Source of the DNA: Ochrobactrum chromiisoli | GTDB taxonomy: Bacteria > Pseudomonadota > Alphaproteobacteria > Rhizobiales > Rhizobiaceae | Direction: 5' to 3' | DNA: 64,000 nucleotides | Assembly: GCF_026241335.1 (NCBI RefSeq) | Contig: NZ_JAPHAV010000013.1 | Coordinates: forward strand, 44,206-108,205 | Part shown: positions 16,907 through 26,151 of the stretch, one piece after another | How the letters are laid out: each line of letters begins with the position of its first letter | How positions within the stretch are numbered: the stretch's first letter is position 1 | Made by a program: the position numbers and the translations under genes | Notes under the pieces: model-generated | Seen by the model: only the letters and a program-made list of their open reading frames with translations | What the model was told of the DNA's origin: nothing | The model's database searches: none

Positions 16907-18025
16907 ATGATAAAGAAAACCAGAATTTTCGCTATTCTCTCCGTCGCCCTGATGGCGGGCGTAACATTGGCAAAGGCCGAAGACATTGTCATCGGCGGCA
17001 GCGCACCTATGTCCGGCGCGCAGGCCGAGTTCGGTCAGTCACAGATTGATGGTGCAGAACTCTTTTTCGACCAGCTCAATGAAAAGGGCGGCATCAAAGG
17101 CAACAAGGTTGTCTTGAAGCCACTCGATGATCGTGCCGATCCGCGTCAGGGAACCCTTGTTGCGCAGCAGTTTTGTGATGATACATCTGTTGTTGGCGTC
17201 ATCGGCCACATGAACAGCGGCGTGACCATGCCAGCGCTCGACATTTATTCCGAGTGCGGAATGCCGCAGATTGTGCCGGCAACCAATCCCGAACTGATGC
17301 GCATGGGCTTCAAAACAGTGGTTCGCCCCGTCGCCAACGACTTTATTCAGGGCGCTCTGCCAGCCAAATATGTCGCCAACACACTCGGCCTGAAGAAGGC
17401 TGTGACGGTGCACGACAAGACCGTTTTCGGTCAGGGTATCGCAGGTGTGTTCAAGACAAACTTTGAAGAAAGCGGAGGTAAAGTTTCTGGAACCTACGGC
17501 GTAAATCCGGAAGATGTCGATTTCTCATCGCTCATTGCCAGCATTAAGCGCGAAAACCCCGATGTTCTCTATATGGGATCAGGCATGCCGCAGCTCGCTT
17601 TGTTTCTCAAGCAGATGCGCGAACAAGGCATGACTGCCCAGTTCATTGGCCCGGATATCGGCTTTACGGAAGAACTGATCAAGCAGGCTGGTCCAGCCTT
17701 TGCCGAAGGCGCTATCCTCAGCTTCCAGCTTCCACCCTATGACTCGTCCGACGCTTTGAAAGAATTCTCTGACCGTCACAAGAAGCGCTTTGGACGTGAG
17801 CCTGGACCTTACGCGGCTCTTGGTTATGTCAATGCACAGGTTATGGCCGCTGCACTGGAAGAAGCCGATCAGTACACGCGTGAAGGCGTTTTGAAGCCGT
17901 TGAAGACCATCAAGGCTGACACCTTGCTCGGCCCTGTTGAATTTGACGAAGCGGGTGAAAACAAGTTCGCTCCAATGTTCCTTTACGTCGTCAAGAACGG
18001 CAAGTTTGAGCTGATCAAGCAATAA
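16907..18025 (+). CDS. ABC transporter substrate-binding protein, branched-chain amino acid type
   Basis: A 372-residue periplasmic protein. The N-terminal signal peptide (about 23 residues, basic start then a hydrophobic core ending AKA|ED) is followed by the type-I binding-protein fold: IVIGGSAPMSGAQAEFGQ, DDRADPRQGTLVAQQFCDD, GVIGHMNSGVTMPA and the domain-crossing AVTVHDKTVFGQGI. It captures the solute and delivers it to the permeases that follow. LivK/HmgB-like proteins bind leucine-type amino acids but also aromatic and cyclic acids, and the neighbouring catabolic genes point to the latter. Confidence 0.88.
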   Translation: MIKKTRIFAILSVALMAGVTLAKAEDIVIGGSAPMSGAQAEFGQSQIDGAELFFDQLNEKGGIKGNKVVLKPLDDRADPRQGTLVAQQFCDDTSVVGVIGHMNSGVTMPALDIYSECGMPQIVPATNPELMRMGFKTVVRPVANDFIQGALPAKYVANTLGLKKAVTVHDKTVFGQGIAGVFKTNFEESGGKVSGTYGVNPEDVDFSSLIASIKRENPDVLYMGSGMPQLALFLKQMREQGMTAQFIGPDIGFTEELIKQAGPAFAEGAILSFQLPPYDSSDALKEFSDRHKKRFGREPGPYAALGYVNAQVMAAALEEADQYTREGVLKPLKTIKADTLLGPVEFDEAGENKFAPMFLYVVKNGKFELIKQ

Positions 18026-18089
18026 CCGCTCTTATGAAATACGCGGCTGACGTCTCACGGCGTCAGCCTGCATGGAAAGTGACAGGGCG

Positions 18090-19040
18090 ATGGTAGAATA
18101 TTTTCTCCAGCAACTGATTTTTGCGCTCGTGCTGGGTGCAATCTATGGACTGATAGCGCTCGGCTATACGATGGTGTACGGCGTTATGCGGCTGATCAAC
18201 TTCGCGCATGGCGAATTCTTCATGCTCGGGCCGTATATTTATACGTTCATATTCACCGGATTGATTGGCGCTGGCGGCATCACGCCTGTGGTTGATTCAA
18301 CATTGGCCATCGTCGGCAGTTTCATTGCCGTGGGCTTGCTGGGTGTCGCCGTGGAGCGCTTCGCTTACCGTCCATTGCGTGCCTATGGCCGACTGGCACC
18401 CATGCTCAGCGCGCTTGGCATGTCGATCGTCCTGCAAAGTGCCGTACGCGTTACCGTTGGGCCGCAGCCGGTTCACTTTCCGGCCATTATCAACAGCACC
18501 CAGATCCAGATCTTTGGCGGCACCATATCGACAATCCAGATCGGTATTCTTGTATCAGCCGTGTTCCTGATGATTGGATTGACGACTTTTGTGAACAAGA
18601 CACGCTTTGGCATCTGGATCCGCGCAGCGTCAGAAAGCTGGACCACGTCCGCCTTGCTTGGCATTCGGGTCAACCGCGCTGTCAGCCTCATCTTCTTCGT
18701 CGGCCCCGGCCTCGGCGCCATGGCGGGCATCATGTATTCGTCCTATTACGGTATCATGCAGCCAAGCATGGGCTCTGTCATCGGATTGAAAGCATTTACA
18801 GCCGCTATTCTCGGTGGCATTGGCTCCATCCCCGGCGCGATGCTCGGCGGGTTTCTGCTGGGTGGTATCGAGGTCTTTGGAACCGCACTTATACCGGTTA
18901 TTTCGGGTGGTCTTCTGGGCACGGAATATCGCGATGTCTTCGCTTTTGCCGTGTTGATCCTCGTCCTGCTTTTCAAGCCATCCGGGCTTCTGGGCGAGAC
19001 GGTCTCCGAAGAAACAACCGTAGCCAAGAAGGATTATTGA
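18090..19040 (+). CDS. livH: ABC transporter permease, LivH type
   Basis: A 316-residue membrane protein from the ATG at 18090 (AGGG upstream); ATG 18072 would add six residues. Some eight membrane segments are visible, with the family signature GLIALGYTMVYGVMRLINFAHGE in the first third and GLGAMAGIMYSSYYG plus GLKAFTAAILGGIGSIPGAMLGG near the coupling region. It forms the channel with LivM. Confidence 0.88.
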   Translation: MVEYFLQQLIFALVLGAIYGLIALGYTMVYGVMRLINFAHGEFFMLGPYIYTFIFTGLIGAGGITPVVDSTLAIVGSFIAVGLLGVAVERFAYRPLRAYGRLAPMLSALGMSIVLQSAVRVTVGPQPVHFPAIINSTQIQIFGGTISTIQIGILVSAVFLMIGLTTFVNKTRFGIWIRAASESWTTSALLGIRVNRAVSLIFFVGPGLGAMAGIMYSSYYGIMQPSMGSVIGLKAFTAAILGGIGSIPGAMLGGFLLGGIEVFGTALIPVISGGLLGTEYRDVFAFAVLILVLLFKPSGLLGETVSEETTVAKKDY

Positions 19041-19043
19041 TCC

Positions 19044-20039
19044 ATGGCAACACCCCTCATCATCAGGCGACTGGGATTGATTGCACTGCTCGTGGCCATC
19101 ATGGTCGGCCTAAGCCTTGTGCCGTCCATGCCGCCCTATTATGTGCGCGTCGTCAATTCGATCCTGCTCTATATCATATTGGCTGTCGGTCTTAACCTCG
19201 TGGTTGGCTATGTTGGCCTGCTCGATCTCGGCTTCATCGCGTTCTATGCGGTGGGTGCCTATTGTTACGCGTTCCTCGCAAGCGGACATTTCGGCATCCA
19301 TCTGCCTTTTATTATCGTGCTCATCGTAGGCGCCATCGCTGGCGCGTTTGCAGGTATTCTTCTGGGCTTTCCCGTTTTGAAGCTCAGAGGGGACTATCTC
19401 GCCATCGTCACGCTCAGCTTTGGCGAAATCATCCGCATTGTGATCAACAACGCAGACGAGTTCACCAATGGGCCTCAAGGCATCGCAGCCCTTGATCGCG
19501 CCAGAATATTCGACCTTCCCTTGACCAGTCCGGTCAATTTCTACTGGCTCCTGCTGGTTCTTGCGGTCATCGTGTGCGCTGCGGTTTTCTGGATGGAACG
19601 GACCATTCTGGGAAAAACCTGGCGCGCCATGCGTGAAGATCAGGACGTCGTGCGTGGCCTTGGCATCAACACCACCAATCTGAAACTGACGGCATTTGCC
19701 ATCAGTGCGGCAATTGGCGGGGCAGGTGGCGTTATATTCGGTGCTTCACAGCGCTTCGTCAGCCCGGAAAGCTTTACTTTTCAGGAATCCCTGCTGGTCG
19801 TGCTCATTATCATCATCGGCGGCGTGGGAAATATTCTAGGTGTGGTGGCCGGTGCAACACTCCTGATCATCCTGCCGGAAGTCCTGCATTTTGCCGCACA
19901 ATACAGGCTTCTGATCTATGGTCTGGTGCTGGTGTCGGTGATCATCCTGCGTCCGTCCGGTTTGATACCGCAGAAATACAACATCAGTTATCTCCTTCAA
20001 AAGGTGCAGTCGCTATGGTCCTCACCCTCAAAGGCGTAA
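19044..20039 (+). CDS. livM: ABC transporter permease, LivM type
   Basis: A 331-residue membrane protein starting three bases after the livH stop. LNLVVGYVGLLDLGFIAFYAVGAY is the LivM signature, and LRGDYLAIVTLSFGEIIRI with the later LLVVLIIIIGGVGNILGVVAGA completes the family pattern. About nine hydrophobic segments are present. Its 3' end overlaps livG by 25 bp, indicating tight translational coupling. Confidence 0.88.
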   Translation: MATPLIIRRLGLIALLVAIMVGLSLVPSMPPYYVRVVNSILLYIILAVGLNLVVGYVGLLDLGFIAFYAVGAYCYAFLASGHFGIHLPFIIVLIVGAIAGAFAGILLGFPVLKLRGDYLAIVTLSFGEIIRIVINNADEFTNGPQGIAALDRARIFDLPLTSPVNFYWLLLVLAVIVCAAVFWMERTILGKTWRAMREDQDVVRGLGINTTNLKLTAFAISAAIGGAGGVIFGASQRFVSPESFTFQESLLVVLIIIIGGVGNILGVVAGATLLIILPEVLHFAAQYRLLIYGLVLVSVIILRPSGLIPQKYNISYLLQKVQSLWSSPSKA

Positions 20040-20839
20040 GCAAACATTTCGGTTCTCTCGTCGCCGTTCGCGATCTGTCGCTGAGCTTTGATGTCGGTGG
20101 TATCTATTCGATCATCGGCCCAAATGGTGCGGGCAAATCAACCGTTGTGAACATGATTGCCGGGTCTTACCGTGTCACCTCCGGGGAAATTGCGCTGTCG
20201 GGAACAGTGTTGAACACACTACCCAAGCACAAAATCGCCCAGAGCGGAATTGCGCGCACCTATCAGAATTTGCGTCTCTTCGACGGCATGACGGTTCTGG
20301 AAAATCTGGAAGTCTGTTTTTATCCCCGCTCCAACATCTGGCGTCGGGGAAGCCATGACAGCTTAAGCAAAACGCAGCGGATTGATCTGTGCAAACAATG
20401 CCTTGTCGAGTTCGGCCTGTCGAACGTTGAAGAAAATCTGGCTGGCGATCTCCCATACGGAAAACAAAAAGTGCTTGAACTGGCGCGTGCCTTTGTAACC
20501 AGAGCGCCGGTGGTTTTGCTCGATGAACCGGCAGCGGGCCTGAACCACACCGAGACCAAGGAAATGACGCAGATGATTGCGGGCCTAAGAGCCCAGGATC
20601 GCGCGATCATTCTGGTGGAGCACGACATGGATATGGTCATGTCGATCTCTGATCGTGTGGATGTTTTGAATTATGGGGAACTGCTGGTTTCCGGCACGCC
20701 AGAAGAAATTCGGCGCAATGAGAAAGTTCAGGAGGCTTATCTTGGGACAACAGATGAACTCGAATTCGTCAGAGAGCTTGCTCAAAGTCGCTCAGCTGCA
20801 GGCCGGGTACGGGCGGACGCAGATATTATTCGGCATTGA
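20015..20839 (+). CDS. livG: ABC transporter ATPase, LivG type
   Basis: A 274-residue nucleotide-binding subunit. Walker A GPNGAGKST (about residue 35), Q-loop in ARTYQNLRLF, a signature that is degenerate (LPYGKQKVLELARAF rather than LSYG/LSGG), Walker B VVLLDEPAAGLN and H-loop LVEHDMDMV. The degenerate signature is common in LivG. The C-terminal 28 residues extend into the livF gene, an 86-bp overlap that is longer than usual and gives this copy a basic, arginine-rich tail. Confidence 0.87.
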   Translation: MVLTLKGVSKHFGSLVAVRDLSLSFDVGGIYSIIGPNGAGKSTVVNMIAGSYRVTSGEIALSGTVLNTLPKHKIAQSGIARTYQNLRLFDGMTVLENLEVCFYPRSNIWRRGSHDSLSKTQRIDLCKQCLVEFGLSNVEENLAGDLPYGKQKVLELARAFVTRAPVVLLDEPAAGLNHTETKEMTQMIAGLRAQDRAIILVEHDMDMVMSISDRVDVLNYGELLVSGTPEEIRRNEKVQEAYLGTTDELEFVRELAQSRSAAGRVRADADIIRH

Positions 20840-21479
20840 TCTTGAAGTTAAAGCCGGTGAAATCGTCACGATCATTGGTGCCAATGGTGCTGGTAAAACC
20901 ACGACGCTCAGAACCATTTCCGGCCTGACAAAGGTCTATTCCGGTTCGATTGAGTTCAAGGGTCGCAGTATAAGCGGGATGTCGCCTGAGGAAATTGCGC
21001 GGCTTGGGCTTGCTCATTGTCCGGAGGGTCGCCACATCCTGCAACGTTTAACCGTGGAAGAAAACCTGATCGCCGGTTACATTCCCGGACGCGGTCGGCC
21101 GTATGAAGATATTCGTGCGGATGTGTTTGAAATGTTTCCTTTGCTGAAGGAACGTCGCAATTCTCTAGCCAGTCGCATGAGCGGCGGGCAGCAACAGATG
21201 CTGGCGATTGGTCGTTCGCTGATGGCATCGCCAGAACTGTTGATGCTTGACGAACCTTCGCTGGGGCTTGCACCGAAAATCATCAATCAGATTTTCGAAA
21301 TCATTATCCAGCTTTCCAAAGCGGGCATCAGCCTTATCGTGGTTGAGCAGAATGCCGCAGTCGCATTGGAGATCGCTGACTATGGCTATGTCTTCGATGC
21401 GGGCAGGTGCACGGTCGAGGGAGGCGCACACAAGGTTCTCCACGATCCGCAATTGCAGGCTGCTTATCTCGGCGGATAG
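20754..21479 (+). CDS. livF: ABC transporter ATPase, LivF type
   Basis: A 241-residue nucleotide-binding subunit from the ATG at 20754 within livG, with AGGAGG 18 bases upstream; an ATG at 20673 would add 27 unlike residues. Walker A GANGAGKTT, Q-loop region CPEGRHILQRLTVEENL, signature MSGGQQQMLAIGRSLM, Walker B LLMLDEPSLGLAP and H-loop replaced by the family's LIVVEQNAAVAL. It pairs with LivG to power import. Confidence 0.87.
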   Translation: MNSNSSESLLKVAQLQAGYGRTQILFGIDLEVKAGEIVTIIGANGAGKTTTLRTISGLTKVYSGSIEFKGRSISGMSPEEIARLGLAHCPEGRHILQRLTVEENLIAGYIPGRGRPYEDIRADVFEMFPLLKERRNSLASRMSGGQQQMLAIGRSLMASPELLMLDEPSLGLAPKIINQIFEIIIQLSKAGISLIVVEQNAAVALEIADYGYVFDAGRCTVEGGAHKVLHDPQLQAAYLGG

Positions 21480-21506
21480 TGGCGAGAAACGAGGATATTG
21501 CCAGAT

Positions 21507-22298
21507 ATGAATGCACGCCGCTCAGCCTCGTCGGTCCCATCGGTTATTGTCACAGGTGCTGCGTCCGGTATCGGACGCGGCGTCGCAAAGGCGCTGGCCG
21601 CGTCAGGTACAACGCTTGGCTTGATCGATATCAATGGGGCAGCCTTGTCATCCCTCGTCAGTGAATGCATTGAACTGGGTGCAGACGCCTATGCCTGTGT
21701 TGCCGATGTTTCAGACGCATTGGCGGTAGAAGAAGCCGTTCAGACCTATGTCCAGCAAGCAGGTTATCTCACTGGCGTTGTGTGTTGTGCAGGCATCGCG
21801 TTGACGGGTGATGTGCTGTCGCTGTCGATGGATACATGGCAGCAAACGCTCGACATTAATCTGACCGGCGTTTTCATTACAGCGAAATATACGGTTGAAC
21901 ATCTCATCAAATATCCCGGAAGCGCATTCATCGCCATCAGTTCCGATAGTGGCATCAAAGGATCGCAAGGCTATTCCGCTTATTGCGCCTCCAAGCACGG
22001 CGTCATCGGCCTCGTGCGCTGCATGGCGCTGGATTATGGGCAACACGGACTGCGCAGCAATGTTATTTGCCCCGGCTTTGTTGATACGCCAATGGCTGCC
22101 CGCCTATTTAATGGTGATGATGCAACAAGAAAATCTTACGAGGATCGTGTTCCCTTGGGGCGCTTTGCTCACGTGGATGATATTGCCAATGCCGTTTGTC
22201 ACTTGCTTTCGCCGCAAGCAAGCTATGCCAACGGAATGGTATATGTTCTGGATGGTGGGACTTCGGTTGGCACCTATGGCGTCCTTACCCGCGCCTAG
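21507..22298 (+). CDS. short-chain dehydrogenase/reductase
   Basis: A 263-residue SDR from ATG 21507 (a TTG at 21498 is also possible). VTGAASGIGRGVAKA is the cofactor loop, LIDINGAAL marks NAD binding, CCAGIALTG replaces the usual NNAG, and the catalytic triad is in AISSDSGIKGSQGYSAYCASKHGVIG. The C-terminal YVLDGGTSVGTYG is normal. The C-C-A-G change at the NNAG site is unusual, since the Asn helps maintain the active-site architecture. It closes the importer operon. Confidence 0.85.
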   Translation: MNARRSASSVPSVIVTGAASGIGRGVAKALAASGTTLGLIDINGAALSSLVSECIELGADAYACVADVSDALAVEEAVQTYVQQAGYLTGVVCCAGIALTGDVLSLSMDTWQQTLDINLTGVFITAKYTVEHLIKYPGSAFIAISSDSGIKGSQGYSAYCASKHGVIGLVRCMALDYGQHGLRSNVICPGFVDTPMAARLFNGDDATRKSYEDRVPLGRFAHVDDIANAVCHLLSPQASYANGMVYVLDGGTSVGTYGVLTRA

Positions 22299-22491
22299 TT
22301 TTGTTTTAGACGCAAATCGGTTAAGAGCCAGAAAGCATTTTTCGCAAGACGTTGAATGACGGCAGGCCTGCATGAAGGCCAAAAAACAAATAGATAGAAT
22401 GGCTTCAGTAATCCTGTTTTTACCAGAACCATTTTAAAATGAGCAATGATGTGCTTTCCGTTCGACCATCTCCAATCCGTGGTGTGATAAT

Positions 22492-23097
22492 ATGGTTTTA
22501 AACAGCGATTTTCAGCCGCAAAAAACTCTGCCAAACAACGACAAAGTTGGGCTGGTTTTAAGGTCGCTTCGTAAGTCACGGCACATCACCATTCAGGAAC
22601 TTGCAAAACTTCTAAACCGCTCAACCGGCTATATCAGCCAGCTGGAGCGCGGGATTTCACAGCCAACGCTTAAAGATCTCTATGCAGCCTGCACGGTTTT
22701 TTCCGTTCCGATGACATGGTTCATTGAAGCAGAGCCTGCATCCCCGGAAATGGACCTTGAACGCCAATATGTTGTGCGTGCCCATCAGCGCAAATATCTG
22801 TCACTGGAGGGCGCGATTACCGAACTTTTGACGCCCGAACCGGACCCCAAGATCGAGTTCATGATCTCGACCTATGAACCGGGGTTGGAGACTGAGCTGA
22901 AAGACGTGCGCACCGAAGGTGCCGAATATGGAATTGTTCTGGAAGGAACACTGGAACTGTGGGTAGACGAAAATTTGTTCACCCTTCACAAAGGTGACAG
23001 CTATCGGTTTAGCCGGACATCAACCTATCGTTCTCGCAATCCATCCGATGCAAATATCACCAAAATACTATGGTTTGGTATATATAAAATCGCGTAG
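22492..23097 (+). CDS. XRE-family regulator with C-terminal cupin
   Basis: A 201-residue protein. An N-terminal helix-turn-helix (about residues 18-72: VLRSLRKSRHITIQELAKLL and STGYISQLERGISQPTL) is followed by a cupin-2 barrel (about residues 110-190), with GAEYGIVLEGTLELWVDE and FTLHKGDSYRFSRTSTYRSRNP. Proteins of this layout (PuuR-like) sense small metabolites in the cupin pocket and control nearby catabolic or transport genes. It is separated from the importer operon by 193 bp and is a second candidate for the binder of the repeated palindromes. Confidence 0.85.
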   Translation: MVLNSDFQPQKTLPNNDKVGLVLRSLRKSRHITIQELAKLLNRSTGYISQLERGISQPTLKDLYAACTVFSVPMTWFIEAEPASPEMDLERQYVVRAHQRKYLSLEGAITELLTPEPDPKIEFMISTYEPGLETELKDVRTEGAEYGIVLEGTLELWVDENLFTLHKGDSYRFSRTSTYRSRNPSDANITKILWFGIYKIA

Positions 23098-23630
23098 TGA
23101 AGCCTTAAAAATATTTTCAATTTTATAACTTCATCAACGCATATGCACTCAACTTGCATCAATATCGTTCAATGAATGGACGATGTTTACGGTTGCTATT
23201 GCAAAGACCCCGAACCAGCAGCGATCCGATAGCGCATTCGCGCAACCCCCGGCCATGTCAGACGCTTTTCGTTCAGCCCGCTGGATGCAATTGCATTTTC
23301 TTGCTACAATTCCAAAATCATTCCAGAACTTAGTCTGGTGTTGTCATGTCTGGATGGCGCCCGTTTGGCAATATGATTTTGGTGATGTTTTAGCTTTGCG
23401 GGTCGGGTGCAGTCATGTCTTCGGCCTGTTTATGCGGCACGATATGACCGCTGGCCCTGATGTTGTCCGCGAGAACCGATCCCTATCACATTGTCGCGCT
23501 GTTGATGCGCAAGACAACACCACGGGTTCTTCGGCTCGTGCGGTCCATTCCGCTTTGCTGTCACATCATACCATCGTCACTCCGCCAACTGTGGTGCCCC
23601 GAAAGGCAAAGCTTCTTCGCTTCTACATGC
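23098..23630. other. gap without a convincing gene
   Basis: Between the XRE-cupin gene and an IS110 remnant. One plus-strand frame is open (23183-23698) but its composition is not protein-like and it overlaps the transposase remnant. The last 100-150 bases are probably the non-coding tail of the IS110 element. Confidence 0.4.
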
Positions 23631-24202
23631 CTACACTGAAGTCAGCGCCCGGTGATCAGGCACAAAGTCCAGCTGGAATTGTATATTCCGCGCCATGATC
23701 GCCCAGGCAACGCGCGCAATCTTGTTTGCGAGAGCGACCGCAACGAGTTTGAAGGGTTTTTTCGCCAACAGGGTTTGCGCCCACTCCGCCAATGGGGACT
23801 GGGTCTTGCCATTCTTCATCCTGTAAAGCGCAGCATGTGCCCCAACGACAAGAAGCTTGCGCATGCGTCTGTTGCCCATTTTGGAAATGGAGCCCAGCCT
23901 TGGCTTTCCACCCGTTGAATGCTGCCTGGGAACAAGGCCCAACCAGGCTGCAAACTCTCGCCCGCCCTCAAACAGCTTTGCGTCCGGCACGCTGGCGGAA
24001 AGACAAGTAGCTATGACAGGGCCGATTCCGGGAATTGTCGAAAGCCGGAGACTGACATCGTCGTTGCGATGCGCAGCGAGGATCGCCTTGTCAAGCTTTG
24101 CGATCTGCCCCTTGATCTCTATCAAGGCTGTCGCTAGCGGTCCAAGTGCAATACGAACTGCTTGCGAGGTGTGTCCTTTATCATCTTCCAGAATGGCTAT
24201 TA
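23631..24202 (-). pseudogene. IS110-family transposase, C-terminal fragment
   Basis: The reading frame continues from the Tn3 terminal repeat at 24203 down to 23631, about 190 residues. SLRLSTIPGIGPVIATCL, EFAAWLGLVPRQHSTGGK and GNRRMRKLLVVGAHAAL form the C-terminal transposase_20 domain with its Ser-containing motif. The N-terminal DEDD domain is absent. The break coincides exactly with the GGGG of the Tn3 repeat, so the transposon (or a recombination at its end) cut this element. It is not a copy of the IS110 element at 55877. Confidence 0.82.
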
Positions 24203-24240
24203 GGGGTCGTTTGCGGGAGGGGGCGGAATCCTACGCTAAG
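24203..24240. repeat. 38-bp Tn3-family terminal inverted repeat, left end of the 33-kb mosaic
   Basis: Starts GGGGTCGTTTGC and ends ACGCTAAG, the classic 38-bp Tn3-family form. 35 of 38 bases recur in inverted orientation at 57260-57297. The outer flank is TATTA, unlike the CTCAT beyond the other copy, so no 5-bp target duplication joins them. Confidence 0.85.
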
Positions 24241-24683
24241 CCGAGAACACGCTTTCCGTAACTCCTGAGTTCGCCCTGGGGGCCGACATAGCGATAAAGG
24301 GTGACGCGCTCGATCCCGAGTTCCTTACAGAGATCGGAGACGGATGTATCGCGTTGCGCCATGGCGGCCTGAGCGAGGCGCACCTGCGCCTTGGAGAGCG
24401 CGAATTTTCTGCCTCCTTTACGGCCGCGCGCCCTGGCCGCTGCGAGTCCGGCCATGGTGCGCTCGCGGATCAGGTCTCGCTCAAATTCGGCCAAGGTTGC
24501 GAAGATGCCGAAGACCATACGGCCGGATGCGGTCGTAGTGTCGATTTCGGCGCCCTTTCCGGTCAGCACCCGCAGGCCGATCTTCTGGTCTGATAGACCC
24601 TTTACGGTGTTGACGAGATGGGCAAGCGACCGCCCGAGGCGATCGAGCTTCCAGACCACCAGTACATCGCCGACACGTAACGC
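24231..24683 (-). pseudogene. tnpR: Tn3-family resolvase, N-terminus lost
   Basis: The surviving 150 residues run from LRVGDVLVVWKLDRLGRS through FATLAEFERDLIRERTMAGL to the helix-turn-helix TSVSDLCKELGIERVTLYRY and end in GKRVLGLA. The first 60-odd residues with the catalytic serine are replaced by IS903-type DNA from 24684 on. It is a close relative of the intact resolvase at 52173-52787. The stop codon lies inside the terminal repeat. Confidence 0.85.
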
Positions 24684-25817
24684 GGCGTTGGTGCATGGAT
24701 AGCATTTCCGGTTTACTGATTTTGCAAAGATAGGCTTTATTCGTTGAGTTTTACGTCTTTTGGACTCCACTCATGCCTTTCAAACACAACGCTGCTCAAC
24801 GCCATAAGATCCCGCCACAGAAGTTCAAGGTTAAGAACTGGCCCAACTATGAAGCGGGCTTACGCCAGCGCGGCAGTGTTACCTTCTGGATCAGTGAGGA
24901 AGCTATTGCGGGCTGGTCCGCCCCGCTCCGCACGACACCGGGTGGCCAATTGCGCTATTCTGATTTGGCCATTGAAACATCGCTGATGTGCGGGCTCGTC
25001 TTTAATCAGCCCTTGCGTCAGACCGAAGGCTTGATGAGGTCACTGCTGCAATTGATGGGCCTTGATCTGCCAGTGCCTGACCATACGACATTAAGCAGGC
25101 GCTGTGCCAGCTTGTCGTCATTGAAGGCTCTGGGGCAGCACACGACAACCGCGCCTGATGAACCCATTCATGTTCTTGTCGACAGCACAGGATTGAAGAT
25201 TTATGGCGCAGGCCAATGGCTTGAGGATAAGCATGGCAGCAAATCCCCCAGGAAATGGCGCAAACTGCATCTTGGCGTCGATGCTGACACAGGTGAAATT
25301 ATCGCTGCAGTCCTGACCGATCAGAACAGCAGTGATAGCAGCCAATTCACAGCTTTGCTTGACCAGATTGACCAGCCCATCGCAAGCGTCACTGCTGATG
25401 GAGCTTATGACAGTGATGAAACCTACAGGTCTGCCCGCCAGCACAGTCCGGGTGTAAGCGTCATTGTTCCACCGCGGGCCCGACAATTACCAATGGACAT
25501 GTATGGCCCACCGGATCAGCGGGACTGGCACACGCAAACAATCGCCGAGCATGGCCGGATGAAGTGGCAGGCCGTAACCGGTTATGGAAAACGGTCTCAT
25601 GTGGAAACGGCCATGGGCCGGTATAAGTCCGTCAATCGCAACCGTCTTCGCTCACGCAAGTTTGCCAATCAGCAAGCCGAAGTCAAACTCGGATGCCGCA
25701 TTCTCAATCGAATGCTGGCATCCGCACGCCCAGTTTCCGTCCGTGTGAAAGAGTTAAGCCTGTGATCAAACATCAAAGACCGCAATCTGTCTATAATCGG
25801 CTCCATGCACCAACGCC
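24684..25817 (+). mobile_element. IS5-family (IS903-type) insertion sequence, 1134 bp
   Basis: Perfect 16-bp terminal inverted repeats (24684-24699 and 25802-25817, starting GGCGTTGGTGC) enclose one transposase gene. The left flank is a resolvase gene and the right flank an IS6 element, so the 9-bp flanks do not match. Confidence 0.85.
24773..25765 (+). CDS. IS5-family transposase (IS903 group)
   Basis: An intact 330-residue protein. WISEEAIAGW and LMCGLVFNQPLRQTEGL belong to the N-terminal domain; VDSTGLKI carries the first catalytic Asp, VTADGAYDSD the second and GKRSHVETAMGRYKS the glutamate. RNRLRSRKFANQQAEVKLGCRILNRM ends the family pattern. Confidence 0.9.
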   Translation: MPFKHNAAQRHKIPPQKFKVKNWPNYEAGLRQRGSVTFWISEEAIAGWSAPLRTTPGGQLRYSDLAIETSLMCGLVFNQPLRQTEGLMRSLLQLMGLDLPVPDHTTLSRRCASLSSLKALGQHTTTAPDEPIHVLVDSTGLKIYGAGQWLEDKHGSKSPRKWRKLHLGVDADTGEIIAAVLTDQNSSDSSQFTALLDQIDQPIASVTADGAYDSDETYRSARQHSPGVSVIVPPRARQLPMDMYGPPDQRDWHTQTIAEHGRMKWQAVTGYGKRSHVETAMGRYKSVNRNRLRSRKFANQQAEVKLGCRILNRMLASARPVSVRVKELSL

Positions 25818-25937
25818 CCATCGAGTACTGCGTCAGACCGCCACAAACATGTGGCGTGAAATCGCATGCCTGAAAGCTGCATAATTTCAGCGTCATAGAC
25901 AAAATTACGGACTTGCTCAGGTTAACGTAACAGTGCC
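25818..25937 (+). mobile_element. IS6-family remnant, last 120 bp
   Basis: Collinear with 28302-28421, the 3' end of the IS6 element further right, with about four differences in 120 bases; both end in CAGTGCC. It encodes only the last residues (TATNMWREIACLKAA). The IS903-type element took the rest. Being in direct orientation with the other copy, it could once have formed a composite unit around 25938-27605. Confidence 0.82.
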
Positions 25938-26151
25938 AGTTCAACAGAAGCCAGAAAGAATTGCTCTTGCAGGCGATCTGTCCTTCTGATACATGACCGC
26001 CCGGTCCGCAGTTCACCTAGGCATCGCCGCCCTCTGGGCAAGCTAAACCTGCTTCTATTTCTCCTTGACGCATCGACCACCTTGTTCGTGCCGCGTCGGA
26101 ACGGCGATCACCGATCTCAATTTGACAGGCACGTTTTAAGGATCAGGGACC

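Noticed and set aside
23183..23698. 171-codon plus-strand open frame.
   Set aside because: It overlaps the IS110 remnant, has no family resemblance and is rich in Cys, His and Trp, as expected for noise.
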